NCBI GenBank assembly: GCA_030704615.1
Contig: JAKLZA010000360.1
Location: forward strand, 1-64,000
DNA: 64,000 nucleotides
Reading direction: 5' to 3'
DNA from: Takakia lepidozioides
Taxonomy: Eukaryota; Streptophyta; Takakiopsida; Takakiales; Takakiaceae
Part shown: one piece after another, positions 41,503 through 54,700 of the stretch
Position numbering within the stretch: the stretch's first letter is position 1
How the letters are laid out: each line of letters begins with the position of its first letter
Made by a program: the position numbers and the translations under genes
Notes under the pieces: generated by a model
The model's database searches: none
The model's input: the letters and a program-made list of their open reading frames with translations, nothing else
What the model was told of the DNA's origin: nothing

Positions 41503-43165
41503 GGATGAATTTCGGCGCCGAAATTCATCCTATTCAAGTGCTTTCGTACACAAACTTACAAATTTCGGCGCCGCAATTCATCGCTTCCCAAGTCCTCATT
41601 CGTCATGAGCAAACCTGTCAGTGGGATATCGGAGCCGGAATTAATTCCGGAACAGTGGAAACGGCTGCACTTGGGCACATTTCATCCATATTTCGGCGCC
41701 GAAATTCATTACGAATATCTCCGTCCACGCGTAGACGAGGTGAAATCATCCATATTTCGGCGCCGAAATTCATCCAGAGCGAAGACTAAATCGGCACCAT
41801 GCTATGCTTTGCCGCCATCATTGCCCCTGACGGATGCTGTCCATGCCTGTTGGACTTGCCATTTCTGGACATTTAACTATAATTTCGGCGCCGAAATTAT
41901 ACTTTATGTGCGGCAACGTCCCGTGCGAAAAAGACCACTTAATGGATACTGTCGGTTTCAAATGAAAAAAACAGCTAAAATACAATTAATTTTGACAGAA
42001 TGGGTTCAATATGCCGATTTCTCCATTAAATGCAGAATATTCCTGTTATCTTCGTCGGAACGGGGTATTTCCAACGATTTACGAAAAATTATATCATCCA
42101 GAAGCAAATAGTAAGTGTCGGGTTTGGACGAATTTCGGCGCCGAAATTCATCCGTCGCATAGAAAATGTAATATTAGAGTTACTCATTGCGGACAGTAAG
42201 GATGAATTTCGGCACCGAAATTCATCCATTTCAAAGAAAAATAAATATTGGAGGGAGGGCATTGGATGAATTTCGGCGTCGAAATCCGGCGCTCAAACCC
42301 TGAAAAGAATTTGGAGGGATGGAGTCGGTTGAATTTCGGCGCCGAAATTCATTGCTCGCGAAGAAAAAAAATAAAATTCGGGAGGACTTCGGATGAATTT
42401 CGGCGCCGAAATTCATTGCTCGCGAAGAAAAAATAAAATCGGGAGGACTTCGGATGAATTTCGGCGCCGAAATTCATTGCTCGCGAAGAAAAAAAAAAAT
42501 TCGGGAGGACTTCGGATGAATTTCGGCGCCGAAATTCATTGCTCGCGAAGGAAAAAAAAAAAAGTTCGGGAGGACTTCGGATGAATTTCGGCGCCGAAAT
42601 TCATTGCTCGCGGAGAAAAAAATAAATTCGGGAGGACTTCGGATGAATTTCGGCGCCGAAATTCATTGCTCGCGAAGAAAAAGGAAAATTAGAAGGGAGG
42701 ACTTGGATGAGATTCGGCGCCGAAGTTCATCTGTCGCAAAGAAAAAAAAAAAAAAAAAAACTTCAGATGAATTTCGGCACCGAAATCCATCCGCAGGGCA
42801 GCATAATTAGGGTCGGAAAAGGAGATGAAGAATGAATTTCGGCGCCGAAATACATCCATTCTGCCGATTCAGGATTACTGTCATTCGGATGTCGGCACCG
42901 ATATCCGACACGTGGTGAATCACGACTGTAATCAGGAACACATTCATCTGTATTTTGGCATCCAAATTCAACCCTCATGTGCAGAAACAATTTGATGAAG
43001 AAGATGTTCATCCGAATTTCGGCACCGAAATCCATCCGTTGGATGCTTGGTCAGTTTCATGAGGTGAACAAATTACTATTTCTGTCGCCGGAATTCATCC
43101 CCTGGCTTCCAAAGTTGTTACATGACAGAGATGTTCATCCAGATTTCGGTGCCGAAATTCATGGG
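41503..43165. repeat. Central palindrome array of B2
   Basis: Same organisation as in B1 with one tandem unit fewer. Tandem-part centres are near 42340.5, 42404.5, 42465.5, 42527.5, 42592.5, 42654.5 and 42718.5 (steps 61-65, varying with poly-A length). Several palindromes are repaired or eroded relative to B1: GGCGCC at 42340 against GGAGCC in B1, and TTTCGGTGCCGAAA at 43150 against TTTCAGTGCCGAAA. Confidence 0.92.
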
Positions 43166-43693
43166 AAGGCCTGATTTATTGTAGCCCAAGTGGTTGTACA
43201 TTACAATTCAGGCACCAAATATCCGATGTGAACTTGCTGTTGTCGTCCGTTTTTGTAACGTACGTTACATACCTTCATCTTTACGTGCACTGATCACCCA
43301 TCCTGTTGGATACGGAATCCTCCAGAAAATCATTTGTGTTATTAGGTAGGACACACTCTTCTCACTGCAGGACTTCGCTGCGGAGTGTACCGAGAGGTCA
43401 TGTCTTCAACATGGACTCCCGTGTTTGGGTAAACGTGTACTTCCATCCTGATTCTCTGAAAGCTAAAATACGTTCCACGAAATCCAATTCCCAGTCGTCA
43501 TCCTCCTCCCACGAGAAGCTCTTCGCCCCGCATACCGGTGGGTGACCCCGCAGCTTGGCCCACCCATCGGTGGGGGAAACTGAAAAGACGGCGGCCACCA
43601 ACAAAGGCGAACGACACCAGGATGTCCAACGCTCTTGCAATGCCCTGCATAGTGCAAGGTTGCAGGGATGTTCCTCACCCCGGGATGGGGCGC

Positions 43694-43957
43694 ATATTTC
43701 AGTTGTCAACAGCCGGGTCTGCTGCGCGCAGTGTCGTGTATACAATCACGGTTTCACAGTACCCAGCTTGCAACTGTGAGGACTTCCTTGTTATGGAATT
43801 GAAGAATGCAGCATACGTCCCCTGCAAACACCTTTATTACATTTTTCTGAAGCGCATGAGTTGCATATCCGCAGTGGACGTCTTCATCCATGCTCCAACA
43901 CTGAGTTTCAACGAGCTGCACAAGGCCCTACGGCAGGACACTGGTCGGACTGCTTGA
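43694..43957 (+). pseudogene. SWIM zinc-finger fragment
   Basis: The frame reads IFQLSTAG..., then VYTITVSQYPACNCEDFLV..., then YVPCKHLYYIFLKRM and FIHAPTLSFNELHKAL. The Cys/His pattern is CxC-x15-CxH (Cys codons at 43769, 43775 and 43823; His at 43829), the SWIM signature. SWIM fingers occur at the C-terminus of Mutator-like transposases and in ZSWIM/MEKK1-type ubiquitin ligases. The trailing FNELHKAL resembles the latter more. No partner domain is adjacent and the frame closes at 43957, so this is probably a captured or decayed fragment. It is deleted from B1 and frameshifted in B3. Confidence 0.55.
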
Positions 43958-44640
43958 CATTCCACATTCGGGAAGGAGAAAGTGGCAATTATATTACATT
44001 CATCTTCTTGCACCCTATTTTTTTTGGAGGAATTATACACTTGGTGGTGCCGCATCGCCATGGCTACATGTGAATTTTGGTGCCGCAATACATGAGAATG
44101 TGGTTTTTGGCCATGAATGGCATGCGCATGCTTTTTTTATTTTGGTTGTCTACAAATGGATCCGAGTAAAGCATACATTGTGTGGAGATTAACGGGCATT
44201 GAGGCCTATTTCAGCGCCGTTTATGGTCTATGTACTGCATAGTGCTTCCTTGTTACTGCTCTTCATTCAATTTGTAGTGATTTCGCAGCCCATCCTGGCG
44301 TTTTCGTCCACCTCTATGAGAAGACTCCAATTTGCTACAAATACATTGTTACTGTTCTGCAAATGTGATGTCTTTACAAGATTGCTAGTTCTGTGTCCCA
44401 GTGGGAAGGGTCCTACTGCACATTCCAGCATTTGCATACTGCACTTTGTGCAAACAGCAATCCATACGACAAAGGACACGTCCCAGCATACTGGCAGTGA
44501 ATTGCAAAAAACCTTAACAGAAGATTATCCAAGCATGTATATTCCCCATATGGCACAGGGAAGCTGCTTGATTTCTGAATGAAAATGTATGTGCCATGAG
44601 TGTCGGCGAGTCGAAACATGTCTACTCTAGCATGCAAGAC
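43958..44640. other. Unassigned stretch of B2 downstream of the SWIM fragment
   Basis: Holds two partial palindromes (GTGGTGCCGCA near 44045 and TTTCAGCGCCGTTTATGG near 44210) and AT-rich DNA. Most of it is absent from B1. No gene recognised. Confidence 0.35.
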
Positions 44641-45192
44641 CTATGGTCCCCTCGCCCAAGAAGAAGGAACTCTAACTGGCCTCTCAAAGACCTCCTGAGT
44701 GACCGGGTGCCTATATTTGAACAAAATGTCAGTGGTTTCTGTCGCCCAGTTGAAACTAACGAGGATGTCGTGTTTATCGATAGCGCCCCCTTGGTAGAAG
44801 GACATTTTCACAGTGGGCCCTGTGTTCCCCTCCTCCTCATCCTCATAACTGAAGAGAATGTCCCCACTTTCCGAGCCAGTCCGTCCACGCGTAAAGTTTT
44901 CACCTATGCACTCATCATACGTCCACTCGCAACAATTCCAGCGATACAGCAACGCTGTGCGTGATCTGTTCGGCTCCCACTCATGCGGAAAGTCCAGGTC
45001 CATGATGCGTAGGAACCACCTGCTCCCCAGCCGGGGTCCAGGAGAATCGTGCAATCCTGGAAGAAACTCCATTGCTCTCAGCTGGACAAGTCGAGGATCG
45101 TCCCTATAAACATCCAGGAAAACAATGATGTCGTCTGCTTTCGGGAAAATGACTCCCGTCTGGCGTCGATAGATGTGATTCGGGCACGACAT
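44641..45192 (-). CDS. Orphan protein, full-length B2 copy
   Basis: 183 aa, homologous over its whole length to the element A product at 8694-9257. It contains the WFLRIMDLDFP, RTALLYRWNCCEWTYDECIGENF, VKMSFYQGGAIDKHD and TDILFKYRHPVTQE segments. A start at 45192 (MSCPNH) is chosen because it matches the A homologue. No stop or frameshift is present, whereas the methyltransferase gene of the same element is ruined. That contrast suggests selection on this gene, or that it is required in cis, longer than on its neighbour. No membrane or signal segment. Function unknown. Confidence 0.65.
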   Translation of the reverse strand: MSCPNHIYRRQTGVIFPKADDIIVFLDVYRDDPRLVQLRAMEFLPGLHDSPGPRLGSRWFLRIMDLDFPHEWEPNRSRTALLYRWNCCEWTYDECIGENFTRGRTGSESGDILFSYEDEEEGNTGPTVKMSFYQGGAIDKHDILVSFNWATETTDILFKYRHPVTQEVFERPVRVPSSWARGP

Positions 45193-45299
45193 GGCCTCAC
45201 ACATAGCACGAACTCAAAGCAGGGAGGAGATGGGCACAACAGAGAAGAGTGAAGAGCAAAATGAGAGCAAGGCCTCCCTTACCGTAAGGCGGGTATTTG

Positions 45300-45787
45300 C
45301 TCTCCGGAGCCCAATTTTGGCGCTGTTATTGGATGGAGTGCGGAAGCTTCAGCCGAGAATTTTGTTTCCGCAGGTCAATTTCGGCGCCGTTATTGGTTGC
45401 AATCCCTAGCCTTCAGCCGGGTATTTGGTTTCCGGACCCAATTTCGGCGCCGTTATCGGCTGCACTCCGGTGGCTTCAACCGAGTATTTGATTTTCGGGG
45501 CCCATTTTGGCGCCGTTATCGCCTGCACTCCGGAGGATGCAGCCGGGTATTTGGTTGGCGGAGCCCAATTACTTTCACCGTTGTTGGCTTCACTCCCGAG
45601 CCTTCAGCCGGCTATTTCTTTTCCTGTGCCCAATTACGGCGCCGTTATACCCAACCATCATGCACTTCTGCAACAGTACTATCCACGGTTATAGGTCGCC
45701 ATTGCGTTTTCGGAGTCTGCAAACCCGGATCCTAATTCCGCTTGCGTCTCTGCCTCTGGGATAATTTCGGTGCCGTTATTGCCCAGA
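45300..45787. repeat. Right palindrome block of B2
   Basis: Same as 25310-25790: CCAATTTCGGCGCCGTTATTGG-type units at 63-65 bp. Confidence 0.8.
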
Positions 45788-45818
45788 ATTCAGTTTTTCT
45801 ATGACCTGGCCTAGCGGT

Positions 45819-46017
45819 CCATGAGCCTGGGCTCCAAGTCATGAGCGTACACTGGTACTCATGAGCGGAGTGCTTCCAGCATGAGCGCGGAAATCTTCGA
45901 TTTTTGATTATTTTATAGTTTTGGGCCCGAAAAAAATCTGCCGAAATTCGAAGTGTGTTACTTTGCGGCTCATGGGTGAGCCATGCCCGCTCATGAGCTC
46001 ATGGAATAGCAACCCCC
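45819..46017. repeat. Right terminus of element B2
   Basis: CATGAGC/GCTCATG cluster ending GCTCATGGAATAGCAA plus five C's. It is one GCTCATGAGCTCACC block shorter than in B1. Confidence 0.8.
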
Positions 46018-46026
46018 AAGAGAACC
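46018..46026. repeat. Target-site duplication, right of element B2
   Basis: AAGAGAACC, an exact copy of 38496-38504. Confidence 0.85.
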
Positions 46027-49000
46027 TAGGCAAGTAAGGGTGCATCAGGTGCAGCCCCAGCCAAGAAGAAACAATGATCATGACCACTATGGTAGGTCTG
46101 GTGGTTATAACAATGGCATGGAAGGGAGAGGTAATTCAAGAGGGAATTACCAAGGAAATTCCAGAGGCAACTATCAGGGTAATCCAAAGGGGAATTACCA
46201 GCCCGGGAATCAGGATTATAGAAATAATCCAAGAACTGACCAAGGGCGAGGACCCAATGGTGAAGAGCTATGTTACTATTGTAATCAGCCAGGACATCGC
46301 AAGGCAGCCTGTTCATTCTGGATAAGACACCAGAATGAGATGAGAGCTCCTGTGAATGAGGGCCCAGTGGTGGCAGCTCACATGGTTAGGCCATGTGTTG
46401 TACCAGAAGTAAGTACAATGATAGTAACAAGAAGTAAAGCCAAACTAATACCTCCAGTAGAAGAGGAAGAAGATGAGACTGGAAGTGGCAATGATATGCC
46501 TGAAGATGAAGAGACTTGGAAAGATGAGAAGGAACTGCACAAGGAAGTGGCAGATACTATAAGGAAAATGCAAAAGAGTACTGATATTCCTGTGGCAGAT
46601 TCCTCTGATTCGGATGGAGAAAAAGAAGGGAGTGAGGAAGAAAGGAAAAAAGAAGATGCAGACATGCAAAGTAATGAAGAGACTTTGGCTGCAGTAATAT
46701 GTCAGACCAAAGCAGAAATTACCATTGGACAGCTATTAGCTGTGGCACCTTATTGTAGGCACAGGCTGTATCAAGCAATCAATCGAATTGCCCAAGAGAC
46801 AGGAAACACAGACCTGAATAGCAAGGTGACCAGTTATAATGTGAAGCCGGAAGGGCGAGAACCAGTCATGGACTTTGATGATTCTATGTCAGTAATCCAA
46901 TTGAGAATTGGAAGCACAGAACTAACTGATGTACTGATAGATGGTGGTTCTGGAGTAAATATCATGACAGACCAATTAAGGAAGAAGCTTGGTCTAAGTA
47001 ACATGAAACCAGCCCCATTTACAGTAACAATGGCAGATCAAAGAAGTGTACAGCCATTGGGATTAATAAGAGGAGTTAAGATACAGATACAGAAAATGAT
47101 CTTTATGATCACAGTAACTGTATTAAAAATGGATGAAGTCATGGAGGCTTACTCCTTATTATTGGGACGTCCGTGGCTGAAACAGGCCAGGGTATTCCAT
47201 GACTGGAATTCTCAGTTACTAACCGTGCATAATGGGATACACGAGATACAAATTACCACAAAGAAATCTAGTAGATTACCTGCTACAAGAAGACCTCGAG
47301 GAGTCAGAGAGTATGACTGGAGAGGAGGACTGGATGAGGAGCAGGAAGCTACCCTATTTGCTGCACACCCAGAGTGGGAGCAGGTTGCAGAGATGCGGCT
47401 GGAAAGCCTAAGTTGTTTGAGAGGTATCTGCTGTGGTGTAGTGACAGCAACACCAACTGAAGAAGAAACCAGCATTTACCCATCACATTTCTATGAAGAA
47501 AGAGAAGGAGAAATAGAAATCCTAGAAGAACCAGCCACTGTGAGCTTACAGGATGAAGTGGTGACTGGTTGGACAATCACAGCTGATGAGCAGGTGAGAG
47601 AAGTAAATGTGGGAACTAAAGAGGAACCGAGGATGGTGAAAGTAGGAGCTGATTTGGAGCCGGAATTCTTCGAAGAAGCTAAAAGCTTGTTCATCAAATA
47701 CAGAGATGTATTTGCTTGGAGCTATGAGGATCTAAAAGGGATACCACCTGAAGTCTGTCAGCATAAGATTGAACTGGAACCAGGGTCAGTACCAATCAAG
47801 CAGGCGAGGTATAGAATGAATCCCAACTACGCACAGAAGGTTGGAGAAGAGATAAAGAAGTTGGCTGAGGCTAAGTTTATATACCCAATAGAGTATACAA
47901 CTTGGTTGTCACCCATTGTAATAGTTCCCAAGAAGAATGGCAAACTAAGAGTATGTGTGAACTATAAGAAGCTGAATGCTTGTACGAAGAAAGATCCTTT
48001 CCCTTTGCCATTCACAGAAGCAGTATTAGACACTGTGGCAGGCCATGAGATGTACTCATTCATGGATGGCTTCAGTGGTTATAATCAAGTGCAAGTGGCA
48101 GAAGAAGACCAAGGGAAAACAGCTTTCATCACAGACTGGGGGGCTTATGCATACAAAGTCATGCCCTTTGGACTTTGTAATGCACCAGCGACCTTTCAGA
48201 GAGTGATAAGTGAATCTTTTCATGAGTATCTGGATGATTTCATGCAGGTGTTCTTGGATGATTTCAGTGTGTACAGCTCTAAGAATGAGCACTTGCATAA
48301 ATTGGAGTTATGCTTGGCCAGATGCAGGATGAGAGGTCTGGGCCTGAATCCAGAGAAGTGTACTTTCTGTGTGAACTCAGGGGTGCTTCTGGGACACATT
48401 GTGTGTAAGAAGGGACTCCTTGTGGATCCCAGAAAGACAGAGTCCATTAAAGCCTCTCCACCACCAGTGAATGTTAAAAGTCTACGAAGATTCCTTGGGC
48501 AAACCAGTTATTACAGGAGATTTGTCAAAAGGTATGCACAAATAGCAGCACCATTGAGCAAACTACTGAAGAAAGATGCAGTGTTTGCCTGGACAGCGGA
48601 ATGTCAACAGGCATTTGAGGAACTTACACTGTCAGTAACAACTACACCTGTACTGATTAACCCTCACTGGCATGTAGTATTCCATGTTCATTGCGATGCA
48701 TCAGGAGAAGCGTTGGGAGCGGTGTTAGCCCAGAATGTTACAGGGAATATAGATTCACCTGTGTACTATGCTAGCCGGTTGATGAACAGTGCTGAGAGGA
48801 ACTATAGTACAACGGAAAGAGAAGCATTGGCAATGATCTATGCAGTGAAGAAATTCAGGCATTACCTGTTGGGCAAGAAGTTTATGTTCTATGTGGATCA
48901 CCAGGCTCTGATATACCTGGTAAACAAACCTCTGATAAGCGGAAGAATAGCAAGATGGTTAATAATCTTGCATGAGTTTGAGTTCGAGGTTATTTACAAG

Positions 49001-51650
49001 CCTGGCCGTTTGTATCTTGTGGCAGATCATTTGTCACGACTAACAACAGGAGAGGCCGCCACAGGAGTGGACGATCAGTTACCTGATGCGAGTTTATTTG
49101 TAATGGAGGTGCAAGGAAGTGCAGATGAATGGTTAGATTGGCAGTGGCCAATCAGATACTACCTTGCTCATGGTCAGTGCCCACCTAGTTATGGTAAGGA
49201 GCAGAGGAAGAGAATCGCTATCAAAGCTTTACCTTATACTATGGTAGGAAGCAGAATGTATAAGTTAGGACCTGATGGAGTACTAAAACGATGCTTGTAC
49301 CACCATGAAGTAAATAAAGTTTTGGCGGAAGTTCATAAAGGAGTGGCTGGAGGTCATTTTTGGAGAAGAGACTACCAGTAGAAAGATACTACTCGCAGGA
49401 TACTGGTGGCCTACTTTGTTCAAAGATGTACACGAGTATTGTCAGAAGTGTGATGAATGTCAGAGGCTAGGACCTTTGCCAAGAACTGGAAGGATGGCCT
49501 TGCATCCTACAATGCCTACGGAACCATTTCAGAAATGGGGACTAGACTTTGTTGGACCAATTAACCCACCATCCAAGAATACACGAAACAGGTACATAAT
49601 TACAGCCACTGATTATACTACAAAGTGGGTGGAAGCTAAAGCTTTGAGGGACAACACAGCCAAGTCCACAGCAAGGTTCCTGTACGAGAACATACTTACA
49701 CGATTTGGCTGTCCCTTAGAATTTATCAGTGATCAAGGAAGTCACTTCATGAATGAGACCATTGAGTTGTTGACTAAAGAGTTTATGATTGTGCATAGAA
49801 AGAGTACAACATATTACCCGCAGGGTAATGGGCAGGCAGAGGCTACCAACAAAATACTATGTACTATCTTGGCTAAGATAGTCAATGCAAACAGAACGGA
49901 TTGGGATACAAAGCTGCTGACAGCTTTGTGGTCATACATGACTTCATATAAAGTCACCACTAAGTATACACCATTCCAATTAGTTTATGGTATGGAAGCC
50001 TTACTTCCATTGGAATTCCTGTTACCTACCATGAGAACGGAGTGGGGAAAAAGAATGGAATTGCAAGACTCCATCAAGGTCAGGAAACATGAATTATACC
50101 ATGTGGAAGAAGTACGTGCTGATGCAGCTGATAATATGACCAGAATTCAGATGAAGCGAAAGGAACAGTTTGATGAAGGCAAGTTAAAGACTTTTAAGAC
50201 GGGGGATTTGGTTCTATGGTTGCAGAAGAAAGGAAAGATTCAAGCTTCTAAGCTTAAATCACCGTGGAAAGGACCTTATGTCATACAAAAGATGTATGAT
50301 AACAACACCGCCATGTTACAAACCATTAACAAAGAAATGCTGGGAAGAGTCAATGCAAATAAGTTGAAGGGGTACAGTGGTATCCATGACAAACCCCTGC
50401 AGCATGATTTGCATGTTGAACCGCAAGAGCAGTCACGGGCTGCACCAGTGTTACGAACGGAGTATGGAACACTTGTCGCTAGGCCCAGCATATATGACCA
50501 GGGTGGGCAAAACAAACGTGATACATCCTATCACAGCCCATCAAGGCAAAACACAGCCTATCACAGCCCATCACGACGTGACACAGCCTATCACAGCCCA
50601 GCAAGGCGCAACACAGCCTATCACAGCCCATCACGACGTGACACAGCCTATCACAGCCCAGCACGGCGCAACACAGCCTATCACAGCCCATCACGACGTG
50701 ACACAGCCTATCATAGCCCAACAAGGCACAACACAGCCTATCACAGCCCAGCACGGCGCAACACAGCCTATCACAACCTACCACAACGTGTCACAGCCTA
50801 TCACAGCTTACCACAGTGCATCACAGCCTATCACAACGTAACACAATATGACACAGCCTGTCACAGCTCAACACAGCCTACTAAAGTTACACGATCCATA
50901 GAATCAGTGACAAGTGGACACATAATAACTTCAGGAAAATGGCTGAAGGAAGAAGAAACGGAAATTACTTTAAAAATAGACACGTGGAGGTCAGGGCGCG
51001 ACACACAGCCGAGAATGAAGTGCAAGGACAGGTGTCAAAAAGAAAGAGGACAAGAACGGCCGTCAAAAGGGATGAAAGGCGGGCCCATTAATGAGTACGG
51101 AAAAAGGGAAACGGAACGAACGGCAAGTACAGAAAAGCCGAATTCTTGTCACATGTGTGATCCTAGTGGACTATCCAACAGGGAAAGTCCACTAAAGAAG
51201 ATAAAATCTAAAATCCAGTCACAGCGGATACAGCCAATAGAAAACCAGAGAAAGGATCAAGAAAATGGAGGGAAATTGAGCGCAAGAGGCGGCGTCGTTC
51301 TGAGTAACGGGCGTCTCGACAGGACAGACCATCAATGCTATACCTTGGAAACTATGGAGGAACTAACAGACTATACGCTCGCAATATTACTTACGCAGTG
51401 GCATAGACACGAAAGGATAGAGCGGAGCTTTTCTCTTGAGCGATGCTTGCAAGCCCCGCAGGCTTACAAGAAATTACCCATAGCTTTCTGCGACAACCAT
51501 ACGTTTATGCTTTGTGCACTACAGGCATTCCTGCAGTTGTTACAGCCAAAACAGTTCTGTGAGTCTAAAATGAAGAGAGTGAGAGGAATGGAGGAAATCA
51601 GGGTGAAGAGCACCACGATTCTGCAGAAACAAACAATTGCTACCCCATAG
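46027..51650 (+). pseudogene. pol: pol polyprotein, unit 2, one frameshift
   Basis: Same domain order as unit 1: CCHC knuckle, protease, reverse transcriptase, RNase H, integrase, repeat tail. Five T's at about 49358-49362 (four in unit 1) shift the frame at the integrase zinc finger, closing the first reading at 49381. Reading resumes at 49416 and runs to the TAG at 51648-51650. The glutamine codon at 49819 that is TAG in unit 1 is intact here. If the extra T is an assembly error, this copy would be open throughout. Confidence 0.9.
50515..50880. repeat. 30-bp coding tandem repeat in pol tail, unit 2
   Basis: Same repeat as in unit 1 with one 30-bp unit more. The length difference is an exact codon multiple. 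Confidence 0.9.
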
Positions 51651-51790
51651 GCGATACAGATACTGGAGGAGCTGAGATTGCAAGGATTGCAAAGCCTAGA
51701 TTGGACACTACACCATAGACAGTACATGTTACAATTTTTGCAGAACTTTGAGCCAAGGACAGGAACAACAACGGTGAGGGAGTTGAATTA

Positions 51791-54700
51791 ATGATTACTC
51801 CCCTATACCTCCAGCAATTGTTTCGATTGCCAGCAGGTCAGGTGCATGTGGAGCAACACAGGGCAAGACTGCAAATAAAGGACTTATTCCAAGAAGGGAG
51901 TTTCTTTAAAACTCAGGGTTATGCTTGTACCAAGGCTGTGTACCCAGGGTTAAAAGAGGTAGGCCAGGTATTGAACGTTCTGATTGCCATGAAACAGAAC
52001 CAACAGTATTTGAGCAGATCCTTCACGGAGGAAATACTCAAAGGCCTGAAGGGACGAGAGGTACAATGGGCGGACATAATGTACAACGCACTGGTAGAGG
52101 AGATGAAAAGATTACAAGGTACTACCGCAAAGTCTCCTATAATAGTGTCTGGCCCAATCATTGCTCAAATAATCCTTGATTCTGGCATACTTAATGCGCA
52201 AGAAAGAAAGGAAATGGGAGTGTTTGAGCCAGAAACAACTGCAATGGAAGAGCAAGGCTCTTCACATAGTGAGGGTGGACTAGCAGGGCAACCCGAGACT
52301 AAGAGGCAGAGACGGGGAAAGACTGTAGTGGCGGATCCACTGGCTTCACGGATTCCGCATGATAATGTTTCCCAAGCTCATGGCCAGGAAGGGGCACAGC
52401 AGCACAGAGAAATGCTATTACTGGAAGCAGGACCTTCAGAGAGGGAGGAGGAAGTTACTTCTGCATCACAACCATCACAGCCACTTGAACGACTTGTCAC
52501 AAGGTCACAAGTTATCCATGCAGCTCAACCAGAAATAATTGATTTGGAAAGTGAAGGGTTAGATATTCCAACTACAGAACAGATAGTGGCAGAAATAGAG
52601 AAGGGGGACCTTCTCTATGAATATTCTGGTCTGGTCAAGGAGACAGAAATCCCAGAGGTGCAACAGTTGCCCAAGGGAAATCCTGAGGTGCATATAATAC
52701 ACACACCTGTGTCGGAGGTACCACAGGCGGAAGGTCATGACACTGTAGCACCGGTGATAGATGAAGTAGTTCAGGAAGAAAATCCGGTGGGACAATGGCC
52801 TGAATGGTTAGTGAGACATCACACTGTTGAAGATCAGGAGGAACAGCAGCAACCTCACCATGATGACCCTCAACAGGCAATGCTGATGAGCTCCATAGGC
52901 AGGACACTTAATTTGTTGGGGACTTATGTCAAATCCCATGTTCCAATTACCCAATTGACAGCCTTGAAAGAGGAACTCAGGAAGGAGTTTGAGGCTCGAC
53001 TTGCCACTGAATGTGCAAACAAGGTAGATGAAGAGGTCACTCTCAAGATGAAGCAGGACTTGGGAAATACAGAAATGGCTTTGCAATTGGCCAAGCAACA
53101 ATTGATTGAGGCAGGCCTCGCGCAAGACCAGTTGCAAGAAGCACATAAGCAACAGCTATACCAAATGCAGGTGCAGCATGAAAGCAAGTTGCAAGAACTG
53201 AATGCACTACATACGGAGTTGCAGACAGTGCATAACAGGATGGCGATACAATGTGCTACATTTACAACTATGCTTGACCAATCAACAAAAGAAATAAACA
53301 GTCAAGCGGAAAAATGTACGAAGGCAGAAGAAGAGAATGTTGAGCAAATGAAGCTCATTGTCGATATGAAAAAAACAATCTGTCGCAATGAAGATACTTT
53401 CAAGCAATACAGGCAGATTGAAGCTGATCAAGAAAAGCACATCGTGGAGTTGCAACAAACCATCATGGCCAATAGAAATGAAATCGCGGTCAATAACAAG
53501 GCTTGGAAGGAAGCCAATAATCTACTTGCTGCTTATGCGCAATTGGTTGAACCTCAGGCGAAGCGCATGGAGGCTTTACAACAGCAGTTGAAATTGTACA
53601 AGCTAAGAGAGGAGCAAACTCTCAGGGGAACCACAAGCAACTTGGTGGATAACAGCCTTATGCAGGTCTGGTTAGCACAAGGACCAGTAGAGGGCAAAGC
53701 ACCACGGAAGCTCACCCAAAGCGAGATGAATGAGCTCAGGCTGCAGGTGCAGAACATTGCCACAACTACTATAGACAATGTCTATAGTAGGATAGTAGAG
53801 TTACAAGAGGATGTAGACGGACTCCAGACTCAAGTGGAAGAACTCACTTCAAACATCGACCAAAGAGTCTATATCCCTCAGGAACAGCTAATGGCTTCTT
53901 ATTTACAAGCCAAAACTTTGGCTTTTCAGTCTTCACAGGAGGGGCAGGAGATGCCAATGATACAAGAGCCAGTACCACCACCACCACAACAAGTCACTGT
54001 ACCAATAGCTGAACCTGTGGTTACTACAACCACACCACAGCCACCACAGCCGGAGGTATGGGGCAATGCCGCTTTTAACCCACCTAAAACTCCAGCTGCA
54101 AGGGAGTACAGTAGGGCTATGATTATGCCCTTCAACCAAATTCCCATCATGTTGGATTTGGCTTGGAAAGAATTTAGTCCTCCGCAATCATTCGCACATT
54201 ACTACCAAATCATGCGTATATGGCTGCCAGTGGCAACTAGGACCAAAGTTCTTCCGAACAATCGACATATTGAAGATCATCACTTTGCACAATACTGGCA
54301 CGAGGCAGGTACCATGTTGAGGGAATTGATTGCTTTCCAGGTTGTACATGGACTCATTTATACCAAGACCAAGGAGATAGCAAGTATTGTCATGGGGTGC
54401 GGGTTATACTACGCTGCTTGTTTTCTGGTACGATACCACATTGAGCAACAAAAGATGCAAACACGCTTTCAAAGTTATTCCAGTGGAGATCATTGGGTAT
54501 TACCTTCGGTGCCACCTCATATGTACCTATATGACCCAAAAGTTATGATGCAAAAGGATTCTCAAATTCGTTCATGGTTTCAAGCGGCCTGCAACCATTT
54601 GTCAACACAGAAATTCGGCATTGATGACATTTTCTATAAGGGACATGTGGCATGGAAATACTTGCACGCTGCACCAGTAATTGGTACCCCACTCACCTGG

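Larger units (their letters stand above)
38505..46017 (-). mobile_element. DNA element B2 (nested in unit 2), 7.51 kb
   Basis: The most complete B copy in the window. Same insertion point, ends and target duplication as B1, so it descends from one insertion copied with the retroelement. Along + coordinates it holds the left palindrome block, methyltransferase remnant (-), central array, SWIM fragment (+), full-length orphan gene (-), right block and right terminus. Confidence 0.85.
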
